Positions 11,113-20,206 of a stretch of DNA of 64,000 bases are shown here, piece after piece. Positions within the stretch are counted from its first letter, which is position 1, and every line of letters begins with the position of its first letter. Both the position numbers and the translations under genes were made by a program. The notes under the pieces were generated by a model. It did no database searches and was not told where the DNA came from. It worked only from the letters and a program-made list of their open reading frames with translations. Source of the stretch: Sulfolobus sp. A20 (GTDB taxonomy: Archaea > Thermoproteota > Thermoprotei_A > Sulfolobales > Sulfolobaceae). The stretch spans positions 992,001 to 1,056,000 of the forward strand of contig NZ_CP017006.1 of the NCBI RefSeq assembly GCF_001719125.1, written 5' to 3'.

Positions 11113-12261
11113 GCAAGTAGGAGGGCTAATAAGAAGGGTGGGTTAGGAATTAAGGCTACTATTAGCCTTATGATTCCCTTATTCCTCTCCTACTCAGCCT
11201 TGTTGGAAGATGTGAAAAAGGGTTTAAAATATGTCATTAATTGGTTGAGGGAAAGTTAACTTGAGAAGAACTTAATTAAGGAAGTTCATAAGGCAAATTA
11301 TGAATTTTTTGAAGGAAAAGTTTAGCCTTCATCCAAAAGTTAGCCCAAGATTGTTATAGGTATACAATAGCTATATACAAGGGTTGGTTAAAGAATCCTA
11401 AGAAAGGTGAGTGTCCTAGGGTTCATAAAGTATCAGTTTGGTTGACTCCCATAAGTTAGATCTTGAAAATATGGAGTTTTGGATTAAGCAAGTTAGTGAG
11501 TTACCAATACTAGGTTATTTATCATTTTACAAGGATTGGGAAGTGAGAGAGGTTAGTCTTGAGGGATGGTAAGGCATTTTTGAAGGTGTCTCTTTTAAAG
11601 AGTTATAGTGAGTCCTTAGCTAAAGATGGTGTTGAGATTAATATGGCTGATGTTGTGGTTGGTAAAGATGATAAACAGTACGTTAGGATGCTAACTCGTT
11701 TGGATGGTGCTCATCATTATAAGAGTTTAGCTGAAAATTTGCAAATGATAAGGGATGGAAGGAGAATGACAGGATTTTAAACAGAATTAAGGCTTTCCAC
11801 AAGAAGGCTAAGAACATATTGGAGGATTCTGTTAGGAAAGTTGGGAAATGGATTGTTGATATGGCTACGTCATTTAACGTTTCAGCAATTTTTTAGAGGA
11901 TTTAAATAATATGATTAAGAGTGTTAAGAGTTTGTCAATAGAATTTAGGGATAAGCTATATTTGATGTAGTATCGTAGGGTAACAATATTGAATTGAATG
12001 GGAGGCTAAAAAGTATGGTCTTAAAGTTGTTTATGTTATCCCTAATTTTTCCTCTACCATTGTCCTAAATGTGGCAAGGATATGAAAGAGGTCGCTTATA
12101 GGTATTTGCGTTGCTCAAAATGTTGCTATGAGAACGATAGGGACGTAATTGCAACTATGAATTTATATAGTCCTCTGGGCCTCCCAATATATGAGAGGTG
12201 TAAACACGAATTGATGATGGGAGCCCTGCATGGTGGGAAGGAAGTCAGTTCATCTTCCTAA
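11113..12261 (+). pseudogene. tnpB: degenerate tnpB (IS200/IS605 family), frameshifted
   Basis: TnpB segments occur in the right order but in different frames. They include the N-terminal SRRANKKGGLGIKATISL helix region, DWEVREVSL, INMADVVVGKDDKQYV with TRLDGAHHYKSLAENLQ, then KAFHKKAKNILEDSVRKVGKWIV with FLEDLNN. The zinc ribbon [29 protein letters not shown] and a GGKEVSSSS ending close it. At least four frameshifts or stops separate the pieces. The first RuvC catalytic position reads GVEIN where active relatives have GxDIN, an Asp to Glu change. No tnpA is nearby. Intact pieces such as 11559-11780 should not be annotated as separate genes. Confidence 0.85.
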
Positions 12262-12300
12262 CAGTTAACCATATAAAGCATTAAAGAATAGTAGTTATGT

Positions 12301-12376
12301 GGGGCCGTAGTCTAGCCTGGACTAGGACGCCAGGCTTGGGCCCTGGTGATCAGGGGTTCAAATCCCCTCGGCCCCA
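12301..12376 (+). tRNA. tRNA-Pro(TGG)
   Basis: Acceptor GGGGCCG (12301-12307) pairs with CGGCCCC (12369-12375), discriminator A at 12376. The anticodon stem CCAGG/CCTGG encloses CTTGGGC, giving anticodon TGG. The T arm is AGGGG-TTCAAAT-CCCCT. No intron and no encoded CCA. It lies 39 bases after the decayed tnpB. Confidence 0.93.
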
Positions 12377-12574
12377 TTTACTATATTATTAGATCTTTGT
12401 TTTTGTTAAATACAAAATTTTAATCTATATTCTGCTGTAAATACCAATAAATTCTGAGACAAGGAGGTTTTAAATTATCTTCTACTAATCTAATCTTAGC
12501 GTTTTTGTTATATACTTTGAGTTTAGCGTTATAACTTCTGAGCAGATTTGGTCATTCGAAGTCACTTTTAAAAG

Positions 12575-12676
12575 ATGTCTCGGATATATTCTAGGCGAAT
12601 AGCTTACGCTACCATCTTAACTATAGCGTTCTCGTTTATTATGCGTTTAAGTATAGGTTATTATAGATCATTTTGA
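12575..12676 (+). pseudogene. truncated N-terminus of a membrane transporter (MFS-like)
   Basis: A 33-codon frame starting with MSRIYSRR followed by a hydrophobic first helix (IAYATILTIAFSFIMRLSIG) stops at 12674-12676. The stop falls inside a 15-base tandem duplication (ATAGATCATTTTGAC at 12663-12677 and 12678-12692). It resembles the start of Sulfolobales MFS permeases, whose remaining 350 or so residues are absent. I infer a gene fragment left by a deletion. Confidence 0.35.
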
Positions 12677-12692
12677 CATAGATCATTTTGAC
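12663..12692. repeat. 15-base tandem duplication
   Basis: ATAGATCATTTTGAC occurs twice in direct succession in the gap before the oxidase operon. It coincides with the end of the truncated transporter frame. Confidence 0.85.
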
Positions 12693-12909
12693 TATGTGTA
12701 ACATATTTCGATATCTTTCAGTTGGTTTTCTTAATCTAATTTTGTTAACGTTATATTTCGAATAATTCCATTTTCCATATTATATAGAATAAACTAAATT
12801 AGCAAAAAATATTGACTATTTTATTAACAGCGTTAATTTAAACTAATAAAGAGTTTATAAGAAAAATATTTAAAGTACGATTATCTTTATTTATTTTGGT
12901 GCAAGTGAT

Positions 12910-14670
12910 ATGGGACTTAAAGAAGTAATTATTGATCTTTTCCAGCTAGACAAAGATTGGACTACAAGAATGGTCATGGCTATGTTAGTTTTAGGTGTGG
13001 TATGGGGATTATTAGGAGTTATAGATTCTCTTATGGTTAGGACTGTAGAAGCATCATGGGGTTTGGGGGCTAATTTGGTTTTAACTCCTCAAGAATATTA
13101 TGCTGGGATAACTTTACATGCGGAAAGAGATCTGTTTGGTTTCGCGCAGCAGGTAATTTATGCGATATTTATTTATTTTACTATAAAACTATTGAACATT
13201 CAACCAAGGGCTAAATGGTTGTTAGGACTAGGCTTCATCTTGATTAACATTTCAATGATGTTTATGGAAGGACCTATACTAATAATACCAGCTTCTGGTT
13301 TTGACAATTATTTTTCAGCAACCATATGGTATTATTTATCTCCTCTTGGGATACCAGGCTATTCAATGTATGTTGCAAGTCCGCTATTCTTCTGGGGATG
13401 GATATTCTTAGATGCTTTTACATATATTGATGGTTTCTGGATAGTCTACCATTATTACTTAGCTAGTAAGAATATGAAGGAGAAGTTACCAGTCCCCTTA
13501 GTATACTTCTTGATGGTTACATTAATGTTTATGATAGGCTATTCTGGGGTTACGGCAGCTGATGTTTGGGATATCTTAGCTTTCTATCATGTGATTGGAT
13601 TAGATCCTATAGCGAATCAAATAGCATTCTGGATATTTGGGCATTCAATAGTTTACATGGCGTGGGTTCCTGCAGTAGGCGCGTTATACCTTTTCATACC
13701 GTTACTTGCAAATAGGCCATTATATAGTGATAGAATGGCTAGGGTCTCTGCTTTATTATACTTGATATTCTCTAATAACGTTCCTATACATCACTTATAT
13801 ATGGTTAACTTACCAGTTGAATTAAAGATATTACAAGAAATTCTAACGTACTCAGTCGTTGTTCCTAGTATGATGACTTTCTTCAACTTGTGGGCAACTG
13901 CCAGAGGGGCTAATGTAAACTTTAATGTGTTAACAGCCTGGATAGTTACATCCTTTGCTGGAGCTATTGGTGCAGGTGTGACGGGAATATCTAATGCTAC
14001 TGTAAGCTTTGACGCTATAATTCACAATACAGACTGGGTTGTAGGTCACTTCCACGCTATGATATTATGGTCTATAGTTCCAGCAGCTTTTGCAGTATTA
14101 TATGTTATGATTTCGATGATGAGCGGTAAATTATGGTTCTCTAGAGGATTAGCCTGGTTGCATTACATTGGTTACATGATAGGAACTGCTCTTCTAATAG
14201 TAGGTTTTGAACTAATTGGGTTTTATGGTATAGTTAGGAGAGCGATGATTTATCCCAGAGTGCCGGGGTTAGTCGATGCTGAAGTTATGGCTACTGCAGG
14301 AGCCTTAATAGCAGATATAGCTACTTTAGCATGGGCTCTAAATCTTGTATTGACTTTAGTTAGAGGTAGGAATGCTAGGCTAGAAGGGTTATCCTTACCT
14401 CAGATAGCAGGAGTAGTTGCGATGAGTTTAGAATGGCCATCAAATATCTCTTTACCTATTACATCTGAATTAGTTAAAATAGCTAGAAAAGCTATGTCTC
14501 CAATGATAGGCATGTCCATATTTGGTGCTATACTAATAGTGATCAGTGCTTTTATTTTGGCACTTGCTGGAAACATTTATACTCCTCAAGCATGGCTTTG
14601 GATTGGTATGCTTACAATAGGTATAATATTAGCTGCAATAGGTTCTCTCAAGGGGATGAAGTCAATATGA
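12910..14670 (+). CDS. doxB: terminal quinol oxidase subunit I (DoxB-type haem-copper oxidase)
   Basis: Catalytic membrane subunit of a terminal oxidase that reduces oxygen with electrons from caldariella-type quinols. The 586 residues form about 14 hydrophobic segments. Ligands visible: the low-spin haem His in [10 protein letters not shown], the CuB His and cross-link Tyr in IFGHSIVYM (His and Tyr four residues apart), the CuB pair in NVPIHHLYM, and the haem a3/b His residues in VVGHFHAM. The HPEVY sequence of A-type oxidases is changed to HSIVY, as expected for the B-type/Dox branch. The operon continues with doxC and doxE. Confidence 0.93.
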   Translation: MGLKEVIIDLFQLDKDWTTRMVMAMLVLGVVWGLLGVIDSLMVRTVEASWGLGANLVLTPQEYYAGITLHAERDLFGFAQQVIYAIFIYFTIKLLNIQPRAKWLLGLGFILINISMMFMEGPILIIPASGFDNYFSATIWYYLSPLGIPGYSMYVASPLFFWGWIFLDAFTYIDGFWIVYHYYLASKNMKEKLPVPLVYFLMVTLMFMIGYSGVTAADVWDILAFYHVIGLDPIANQIAFWIFGHSIVYMAWVPAVGALYLFIPLLANRPLYSDRMARVSALLYLIFSNNVPIHHLYMVNLPVELKILQEILTYSVVVPSMMTFFNLWATARGANVNFNVLTAWIVTSFAGAIGAGVTGISNATVSFDAIIHNTDWVVGHFHAMILWSIVPAAFAVLYVMISMMSGKLWFSRGLAWLHYIGYMIGTALLIVGFELIGFYGIVRRAMIYPRVPGLVDAEVMATAGALIADIATLAWALNLVLTLVRGRNARLEGLSLPQIAGVVAMSLEWPSNISLPITSELVKIARKAMSPMIGMSIFGAILIVISAFILALAGNIYTPQAWLWIGMLTIGIILAAIGSLKGMKSI

Positions 14671-14705
14671 TTTTTACACAAAACCCGTGGTATAGGGTGA
14701 TCTAA

Positions 14706-15758
14706 TTGGATAAGAAAGAAAAATATGAGTTATATTGGGTAATATTTGTGATTTTCTTGTTTGTAATAGTTATTGGAAGTACAGTTCCATTAGTTTTTAC
14801 TGTGGGAGGCAATCCTACTTCTGTCCAGCCTGGTAGTTTAATACCTATAGCTGCTGTAGATCAGAACAAAGTGATACAAGCTACCTTATATGCTTATCAG
14901 TATTACTTTGCAGTTAGTGAAAATGGAGGGGGTATTAAGTCCAATGAGTTAGGAAATTCGTATTATGATAACGTTATGGTTGCTCATCCCGGTGAGTATA
15001 TAAACTTGACGATGTATGCTGGTCCACATAGTGCAACTACTAATTTCTACTTTCCAGATTATGCGACACATGTTGATGACGTTCAGATAGTGCCGGGTTT
15101 AGTCCAATACGCTCCAGTAGTAGTTCCTAATATTTCTGGAGTATTCGCCTTCCTAAATGGTGAGTATAATGGTCCATGGTTTAGTAATCAAGTTGGATTA
15201 TTGCTTGTGTTACCTCAGCAAGGTTATATTTCTCAGTCAGATATTAATGAATATATTCAACAGACACATTCAGCTCAAACTTCTACGCTGGTTGGAGATC
15301 CATATAATCCTCCAATAGTAATTTATAATTCTTCAACACCTACAATATATTTGGTAGCAGATAAGTATGCCGTATTTAATAATTCTGTTCCTGGCCCCAC
15401 CTTAGTGGTTCCTGTAAATTCTACAATGACCATAAAGATGTATATTCCAATACCTAATAATGATGATAATTTCCTTTATAACTATTCTGCGAGTGGACAG
15501 CCTTATCCAGTAACTAATGTAGATATAGGAGTTTATGCCGTATGGTGGAATGGTAGTATTACTCTTGTTAAACAAGTTCCTATACAGTACAATACTACTG
15601 TAACTTTTACTGTAAAAGCAGAAGCACCAGCCTATTTATATGGTCTAATAACTCCGGTATTTTATAATTATAACTTCATGAATATGTCAAATGATCTGAC
15701 GGGTGAGCAATATGGTTATGTTATGGGATTATGGGGAGCTATATTAGTTGAGGGGTGA
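14706..15758 (+). CDS. doxC: quinol oxidase subunit II (DoxC-type)
   Basis: Membrane-anchored subunit with one N-terminal helix (WVIFVIFLFVIVIGSTVPLVF) and a large extracellular part, 350 aa. It shows two cupredoxin-like regions (YINLTMYAGPHSATTNFYFPDYATHVDDVQIVPG and GPTLVVPVNSTMTIKMYIPIP). The CuA-binding C-x3-C-x3-H of cytochrome-c oxidases is absent: the corresponding loop reads GEYNGPWFSNQVG, so electrons must come from quinol. The TTG start at 14706 follows a GGGTGATCT sequence. A 12-codon frame lies between doxB and this gene but is probably just spacer. Confidence 0.88.
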   Translation: MDKKEKYELYWVIFVIFLFVIVIGSTVPLVFTVGGNPTSVQPGSLIPIAAVDQNKVIQATLYAYQYYFAVSENGGGIKSNELGNSYYDNVMVAHPGEYINLTMYAGPHSATTNFYFPDYATHVDDVQIVPGLVQYAPVVVPNISGVFAFLNGEYNGPWFSNQVGLLLVLPQQGYISQSDINEYIQQTHSAQTSTLVGDPYNPPIVIYNSSTPTIYLVADKYAVFNNSVPGPTLVVPVNSTMTIKMYIPIPNNDDNFLYNYSASGQPYPVTNVDIGVYAVWWNGSITLVKQVPIQYNTTVTFTVKAEAPAYLYGLITPVFYNYNFMNMSNDLTGEQYGYVMGLWGAILVEG

Positions 15759-15946
15759 TAAAAATGGTTAGTTTCTTCAAGTTGTTGGGTATAGGTTACA
15801 TACTAGCTATAATGTTACTGGTATGGGAAATAGCTATGGAGACTTTTCATAAAGCCGCTACCAGCTATACTTTAGTTTTTATGATAACAGCCTTCATTGG
15901 ATTTATAGCGTTTTTCTTATTTGTATACTTTGCTCCAAAGGAGTGA
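15755..15946 (+). CDS. doxE: quinol oxidase small subunit (DoxE-like)
   Basis: A 63-residue membrane protein with two hydrophobic segments (LGIGYILAIMLLVWEIAM and FMITAFIGFIAFFLFVYFA). Its start overlaps the doxC stop by 4 bases, so it is translationally coupled. The Acidianus ambivalens oxidase has a small DoxE subunit at the same place; the assignment rests on size, topology and position. The T-rich run after the stop probably terminates the transcript. Confidence 0.75.
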   Translation: MIKMVSFFKLLGIGYILAIMLLVWEIAMETFHKAATSYTLVFMITAFIGFIAFFLFVYFAPKE

Positions 15947-15957
15947 GAAATAAGTAT

Positions 15958-15998
15958 TAAGCTATTTTCCTTTTTTTAATTATTTTTGATTTTTCTCT
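15958..15998 (+). terminator. T-rich terminator after doxBCE
   Basis: Several runs of T (for example CCTTTTTTTAATTATTTTTGATTTTTC) directly follow doxE, the typical form of archaeal termination signals. Confidence 0.5.
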
Positions 15999-16052
15999 AA
16001 TTCAGTTAAGCTTTTTAACCTAAATTACTTAATTAAATATAGGGATTAGGGA

Positions 16053-16256
16053 ATGAAGATTCAAAGTATACCAATGTTCATGAGCGGATTGGTAATTCTT
16101 ATACTCTCAGTTATAATGATGTCGTTCGCTATATTTCAGTCTTCAATGTTAGCTTGGCTAGCTCCTGAGCCAAGATATTATATTCCTACTATTGGTTTAA
16201 TACTTTCAATGTTCTTATTAGCTTGTTGTTATTCTTCTCCCTCTGAGGAGAGATGA
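16053..16256 (+). CDS. small membrane protein, possible DoxF-like oxidase subunit
   Basis: A 67-residue protein with two hydrophobic segments (FMSGLVILILSVIMMSFAIF and YYIPTIGLILSMFLLACC) separated by a short polar loop. It lies about 100 bases after doxE behind a T-rich stretch and its own AT-rich promoter region, so it may be transcribed separately. The A. ambivalens dox operon ends with a similar-sized DoxF, which makes this a candidate counterpart. The 3' end overlaps the convergent tatD gene by 39 bases. Confidence 0.65.
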   Translation: MKIQSIPMFMSGLVILILSVIMMSFAIFQSSMLAWLAPEPRYYIPTIGLILSMFLLACCYSSPSEER

Positions 16257-16964
16257 GAAATTATTAACAACTTTTTCTTTAACTTCATCTTCACTTAGAT
16301 TTTTCAGTTTGCTTAACTCTTCTATTACTATTTTAACGTTGCAAGGCTTGTTTCTAACCATTTTCTCAGCAGACATAAATGGTGAATCTGTCTCTGTTAG
16401 TATATAATCTAGTGGTATCTCTTGAGCAACTCTTTGCCTATATTTGTCTCTTTTGATTATTGGTGGGAAAGATATCATGCCTCCTAGTTCTATTATTTGA
16501 TTAGCTGTTTTAGTATTACCCTCGTAAGCATGTACTACAAATTTAACTTTATATGAACTAATTATGTTCAAGAAATCGTTCATTCCTCCTCGTATATGAA
16601 TGATTACAGGTTTCGATTGTTTTTCTGCTTTTTCCAAAAATTTTTGTAATACTTCTACTTGCTTTCTCTTGTATTCGTTCTCCTTTATCCAGAAATAATC
16701 CAAACCTACTTCACTAATTATTTCACCATGATCAGTTAATTCTAAGCACTTATCTACTTCATGGTATTTTTCTTTTATGAATTCGGGATGAAAACCTATT
16801 GCTGGGACTACATTTTTATACATTTTAGATAACTCCAATGTCTTTACGTTACTTTGAAAATCTACTCCAGCATTAACAATGATTATTTCACATTCATTAA
16901 CTATTTCGTTTCTATCTTGGTCAAATTCACTAACATCTATATGGGCGTGAGAATCAATTAGCAT
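16218..16964 (-). CDS. tatD: TatD family metal-dependent hydrolase
   Basis: TIM-barrel hydrolase of the TatD DNase family. All metal ligands are visible: the HAHID motif at the N-terminus, Glu in ISEVGLDYF, His in VIIHIRG, His in FVVHAYEG and Asp in LTETDSPF. 248 residues from ATG 16964 (MLIDSHAHID). The frame extends 14 codons further upstream, but the family starts just before the HxH motif and the upstream part overlaps the AbrB-like gene. Substrate uncertain; relatives act as 3' exonucleases. Confidence 0.9.
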   Translation of the reverse strand: MLIDSHAHIDVSEFDQDRNEIVNECEIIIVNAGVDFQSNVKTLELSKMYKNVVPAIGFHPEFIKEKYHEVDKCLELTDHGEIISEVGLDYFWIKENEYKRKQVEVLQKFLEKAEKQSKPVIIHIRGGMNDFLNIISSYKVKFVVHAYEGNTKTANQIIELGGMISFPPIIKRDKYRQRVAQEIPLDYILTETDSPFMSAEKMVRNKPCNVKIVIEELSKLKNLSEDEVKEKVVNNFSSLLRGRRITTS

Positions 16965-16996
16965 TAAATAAAAAAACTTGTAAGATAAATAAAAAA

Positions 16997-17170
16997 CTAC
17001 TTCCAAGGTTCCTTTAATAGCTGTATTTTAACTACTCCTTCGTTTTCATCATACAATACTTTAACTAAGTCTCCTTCCTTTATTTGGAATTTTTGTCTAA
17101 CCTTTGCGGGTATTGTGACTTGATAGTTTCTGGACACTTTTACTATTTCTTCTACTGCCAATATATTCAC
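16997..17170 (-). CDS. AbrB/SpoVT-type small DNA-binding protein
   Basis: A short gene encoding 54-57 residues with the swapped-hairpin AbrB pattern: VSRNYQVTIPAKVRQKFQIKEGDLVKVLYDENEGVVKIQLL. Such proteins are transcription factors or antitoxins. The start is either GTG 17170 or TTG 17161. A TTTAAATATT box at about 17195-17204 fits the GTG as a leaderless start, while TTGGTG ahead of the TTG could act as ribosome-binding sequence. No toxin gene is adjacent; tatD follows on the same strand. Confidence 0.8.
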   Translation of the reverse strand: MNILAVEEIVKVSRNYQVTIPAKVRQKFQIKEGDLVKVLYDENEGVVKIQLLKEPWK

Positions 17171-17410
17171 CAAATGACACTTTTACTATTCTAATATTTA
17201 AATCTTTCTCACTATCTGTAATTAATAGTTAGTAGGATATAAGTGAGAATGATGTAGTAAGCTTTTATATCTAAAGAGTGTTAGTAATACTTTAGGCTAA
17301 ATTATTTTGTATAAAACATGCAGATGAAGTTTAAAGATTCAATACTTTCCTTACTGTGGGTGGAAAAAATTTTTATATGAGAGGATTTAGATTCTTTATT
17401 AGTGAGATAA

Positions 17411-17800
17411 ATGTCTGAAACACAATTAAGTGAAGGTACAAGAATAAAGTTACCATCTGGAAAGGATGCCGGTTTAGTAGATATTCTGTCATTCTGCTAT
17501 GGATTGTCAGAAACAGATGTTACGGTGTTATTGGCGTTAATGAAGGGTGATGCCAGAGGTACAGAAGAGTTAGAAAGTGATCTTAAGTTGTCTAAGGCTT
17601 CAATTAATAGAAGTCTAAACAAATTATTGGAGATGGGTTTAGTTATGAGAATTAAAGAGCCAGGTAATAAAGCAGGAAGACCAAGGTATTTATATAAAGC
17701 AAGAGATTACGCGGAACTAAAATCTAAGATGCTAGGCGATATAAAGGATTGTGCTGATAAAATGGCTCAGTTAGTGGAGAAAGAATTTAGACCCATTTAA
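17411..17800 (+). CDS. winged-helix transcriptional regulator (Lrs14/AbfR1-like)
   Basis: A 129-residue regulator: N-terminal tail, then helix-turn-helix (GTEELESDLKLSKASINRSLNKLLEMGLV), a wing (RIKEPGNKAGRPRYLYKA) and a C-terminal dimerisation helix (KMLGDIKDCADKMAQLVEKEF). Size and layout match the Lrs14-like regulators abundant in Sulfolobales, some of which (AbfR1) control biofilm formation and motility. TrmB-type regulators are an alternative. A TTTTTATATGAG stretch about 35 bases upstream is the probable TATA box. T-rich runs follow the stop. Confidence 0.8.
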   Translation: MSETQLSEGTRIKLPSGKDAGLVDILSFCYGLSETDVTVLLALMKGDARGTEELESDLKLSKASINRSLNKLLEMGLVMRIKEPGNKAGRPRYLYKARDYAELKSKMLGDIKDCADKMAQLVEKEFRPI

Positions 17801-17801
17801 A

Positions 17802-17835
17802 ATATTCCTATTTTTTATCCACTGTTTTTTAATTA
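17802..17835 (+). terminator. T-rich terminator
   Basis: TATTTTTTATCC and CTGTTTTTTAAT runs follow the regulator stop and also precede the end of the convergent PadR gene. Confidence 0.4.
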
Positions 17836-17847
17836 AAGTCTGAAGGA

Positions 17848-18249
17848 CTATAGTATTTTTGACAATTCTTCTATAACTCTCTTTAACTTATTTTTATCAT
17901 CCATAGAAAGCTTCTCGTAATTTTCTATTAGATATCTTGCTGAGAACTCTAATTGAGAAATAGCTTCCTTTACCTTATCCTCTTCTTCCACTACCCCAAT
18001 AACTTTCCTACCCTCTGGTGTTAGCTCATAATATTTTTTCCATTTTTCAACTTTACTAATTCTTATTAAACCTTCCGACTCTAACGCATCTAATGCTGGA
18101 TATACTGAGCCGGGAGATGGTCTCCACATTCCGTAACTCATCTTTTCTATCTCATCCATTATCTGTGCTCCGGTCATTGGTCCCTTTGACAAAATGTATA
18201 GAATCAACCATCTAAGTCCCCTTTTATGATGCCAATACACAAATTTCAC
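17848..18249 (-). CDS. PadR family transcriptional regulator
   Basis: A 133-residue PadR-type regulator. It has GLRWLILYILSKGPMTGAQIMDEIEKMSYGMWRPSPGSVYPALDALESEGLI, the signature winged helix with the RPSPGSVYPAL wing-recognition core, followed by LTPEGRKVI and a helical dimerisation tail. PadR proteins repress phenolic or multidrug-response genes; the target is unknown, though an ABC-2 exporter is about 1 kb away. The ATG at 18249 is the only strong start. Confidence 0.9.
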   Translation of the reverse strand: MKFVYWHHKRGLRWLILYILSKGPMTGAQIMDEIEKMSYGMWRPSPGSVYPALDALESEGLIRISKVEKWKKYYELTPEGRKVIGVVEEEDKVKEAISQLEFSARYLIENYEKLSMDDKNKLKRVIEELSKIL

Positions 18250-18454
18250 CCTAACTGTTTATGAATAATCAATTCTTAGCATGTCTTATATATTCTGCTA
18301 CTATTTAAGTAAGTTAATAAGAATTTTGTCCTAATACATATTTTTTGTCTTAAAGCTCCGTGCATAAACAAAATATTTGTAAAAGTGATTTTACGTCCTT
18401 CCCCTTTTATACTCGCTATTAAGCTTTATATTGTCTTAGTTATAAATATTCTCT

Positions 18455-19219
18455 ATGATTGAAGTTGAGGAATATAATAGTTACTATTTACTTAAGTTTT
18501 ACTCTAAAGATCAAAAATACAATCTATTCAATATTAATTTTATGACTCAGTTTATTGACGTTCTTCATAATTTGAGTTATGATAAAACAAGAAAGTTTCT
18601 AATTTTAAGAGGAGAGGATAATTTTGGTGCAGGAGCCGATTTAAAGGAATTATTAAGGGCTACAACTAATAATGAGTTCGCTTCAACCTTCTTCAATTAC
18701 ATGAGGGAGATCTATCATCTTCTAATGGATATAAATAAGATTGTTATTTCTCAAGTCAAAAAGATTGCATATGGAGCATCATTAGAGATCTTACTTCTCT
18801 CGGATTACGTAATAGCAGAGACTAATACTAGGTTTGCAGCTCCTGCAGTGAGATTAGGACTTTTCCCGCCCGTACTCTCTTCAATTGGTTCATTTATTAT
18901 AGGATATAATAATGTAAAAAGATTAGTTTACAGGGGAGATATTCTAGATGCCGAAGAGGCAAAATCTATAGGACTAGTTAACGTTGTCACTAATGATATA
19001 GAAAAAGAAACGGAGGAAATATTAAAAGAATATAGTAAAATGTCTATCTCAGCTATCCTATTAGCTAAGAGAAATATGATAAGACCGTTTAGGCAGTATA
19101 TTGACAAGGCCTTCGAGGACCTTATACTCCAAGTAGCAACTGACGAAGCTAGGGAAGGAATCTTGAGTTATATAAATAAGACAGATCCTCCTTGGCTAAT
19201 CGATTTCTCTAAGTCTTAA
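18455..19219 (+). CDS. enoyl-CoA hydratase/isomerase family protein
   Basis: Crotonase-fold protein of 254 residues. It has the first oxyanion-hole segment GAGADLKELL and the second, AYGASLEILLLSDYVIAET, with the first catalytic Glu (SLEIL). The second Glu of true hydratases (QPE in rat enoyl-CoA hydratase) is replaced: this region reads FAAPAVRLGLFPP. So it is probably not a standard hydratase and may be an isomerase or other crotonase. The start is leaderless with a TTATAAATAT box about 20 bases upstream. It converges on the ABC permease gene with 24 bases of overlap. Confidence 0.85.
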   Translation: MIEVEEYNSYYLLKFYSKDQKYNLFNINFMTQFIDVLHNLSYDKTRKFLILRGEDNFGAGADLKELLRATTNNEFASTFFNYMREIYHLLMDINKIVISQVKKIAYGASLEILLLSDYVIAETNTRFAAPAVRLGLFPPVLSSIGSFIIGYNNVKRLVYRGDILDAEEAKSIGLVNVVTNDIEKETEEILKEYSKMSISAILLAKRNMIRPFRQYIDKAFEDLILQVATDEAREGILSYINKTDPPWLIDFSKS

Positions 19220-20206
19220 TAATTTATATGAACTAATGTATAGTAGAACGAGAGCCAGAATTAATATAACGATAATTTCTAATAGGTTTGGTAAAGTATT
19301 GTATATGGTCAGATCTCTAATATCTGTTATTATTATCGATAATGGTTGATATTCAATAAAAACTCTAGCTATAGGCGGATATACGTACGATGGAAAGAAG
19401 GCGTTACTTAAGAACATTAGTGGGAACACTAGAACGTTCGCTACAACTTCTGATAGGAAAATTTTATCTTTGGGAGTTAGACCGTATATGACGGTACCAA
19501 GGCTACTAAAGAATAATGTAGATATTACTAGAACTAGGATAAACGTTAGGCTTATTAATGGAATAAATCCATAGATTATACCGAGAATTATTATAACTAG
19601 CATGGAAATTATAGTTATTATAATGACGTAAATTACTAAAGATAATACCCACTCATAACTTTTAAGAGGAGATGTAGCCAATCTCTCTATTAATCTGTCC
19701 CTATAATAACCAGCTGAAACACCTATAACACCCAATATTCCATTAGACAGTGTAATAATTCCGAGCATTCCAGATATTAAGTAGTCATAGTATGTGAAAT
19801 TTGATACTTTCACTACATTAAATTCTACATTACTTGATAGGCTTTGATGTAGATACTCATTAATTATTGCCTCAAGAGATGGTATGAATATTTCATTCTG
19901 TTGGCTAGTATATAAAGTGAAATTATTATTGTTAACATTAACATATATATAGTTATGTTGTAATGCATATTCAAAAGGTATACTTGTGACACCTTCGAAT
20001 ATTCTGGTAGTGTTTAGAAATTTTGCTAATTCATCATTACCATTAACAACTACTACAACATGGAAATAACTACTAAACCCTCCAAATACTAAGGAAAATA
20101 GTAGTGTAAGTAATAATGGGAATATAATGATCCAAAATATTACAAACCTATTTCTTAGGTTGTCTTTAATTAACGCGGATACCGTTAACAATATTCTATT
20201 TGCCAT
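19196..20206 (-). CDS. ABC-2 type transporter permease
   Basis: 336-residue membrane protein: one N-terminal helix (FVIFWIIIFPLLLTLLFSLVFGGF), an extracellular domain of about 120 residues, then five further hydrophobic segments. The YYRDRLIERLATSPLKSYEW coupling segment is typical of ABC-2 exporters. The gene overlaps the ATPase gene upstream by 11 bases. Together they form an export pump of unknown substrate (drug or lipid-type). Confidence 0.9.
   Translation of the reverse strand: MANRILLTVSALIKDNLRNRFVIFWIIIFPLLLTLLFSLVFGGFSSYFHVVVVVNGNDELAKFLNTTRIFEGVTSIPFEYALQHNYIYVNVNNNNFTLYTSQQNEIFIPSLEAIINEYLHQSLSSNVEFNVVKVSNFTYYDYLISGMLGIITLSNGILGVIGVSAGYYRDRLIERLATSPLKSYEWVLSLVIYVIIITIISMLVIIILGIIYGFIPLISLTFILVLVISTLFFSSLGTVIYGLTPKDKIFLSEVVANVLVFPLMFLSNAFFPSYVYPPIARVFIEYQPLSIIITDIRDLTIYNTLPNLLEIIVILILALVLLYISSYKLLRLREID

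Larger units (their letters stand above)
12377..12909. other. 533-base gap upstream of the oxidase operon
   Basis: Apart from the transporter fragment and tandem duplication, I see no gene. The region is AT-rich. The sequence AATATTTAAAG near 12866-12876 is the likely TATA box for doxB, giving a leader of roughly 10-15 bases with GGTG as a weak ribosome-binding sequence before ATG 12910. Confidence 0.6.

Noticed and set aside
11559-11780. 73-residue open frame as a separate gene
   Set aside because: It is one in-frame fragment of the decayed tnpB; TnpB-like sequence continues on both sides in other frames.
14668-14706. 12-codon ORF between doxB and doxC as a leader peptide
   Set aside because: Too short, and no regulatory structure around it; more simply spacer with an accidental ATG overlapping the doxB stop.
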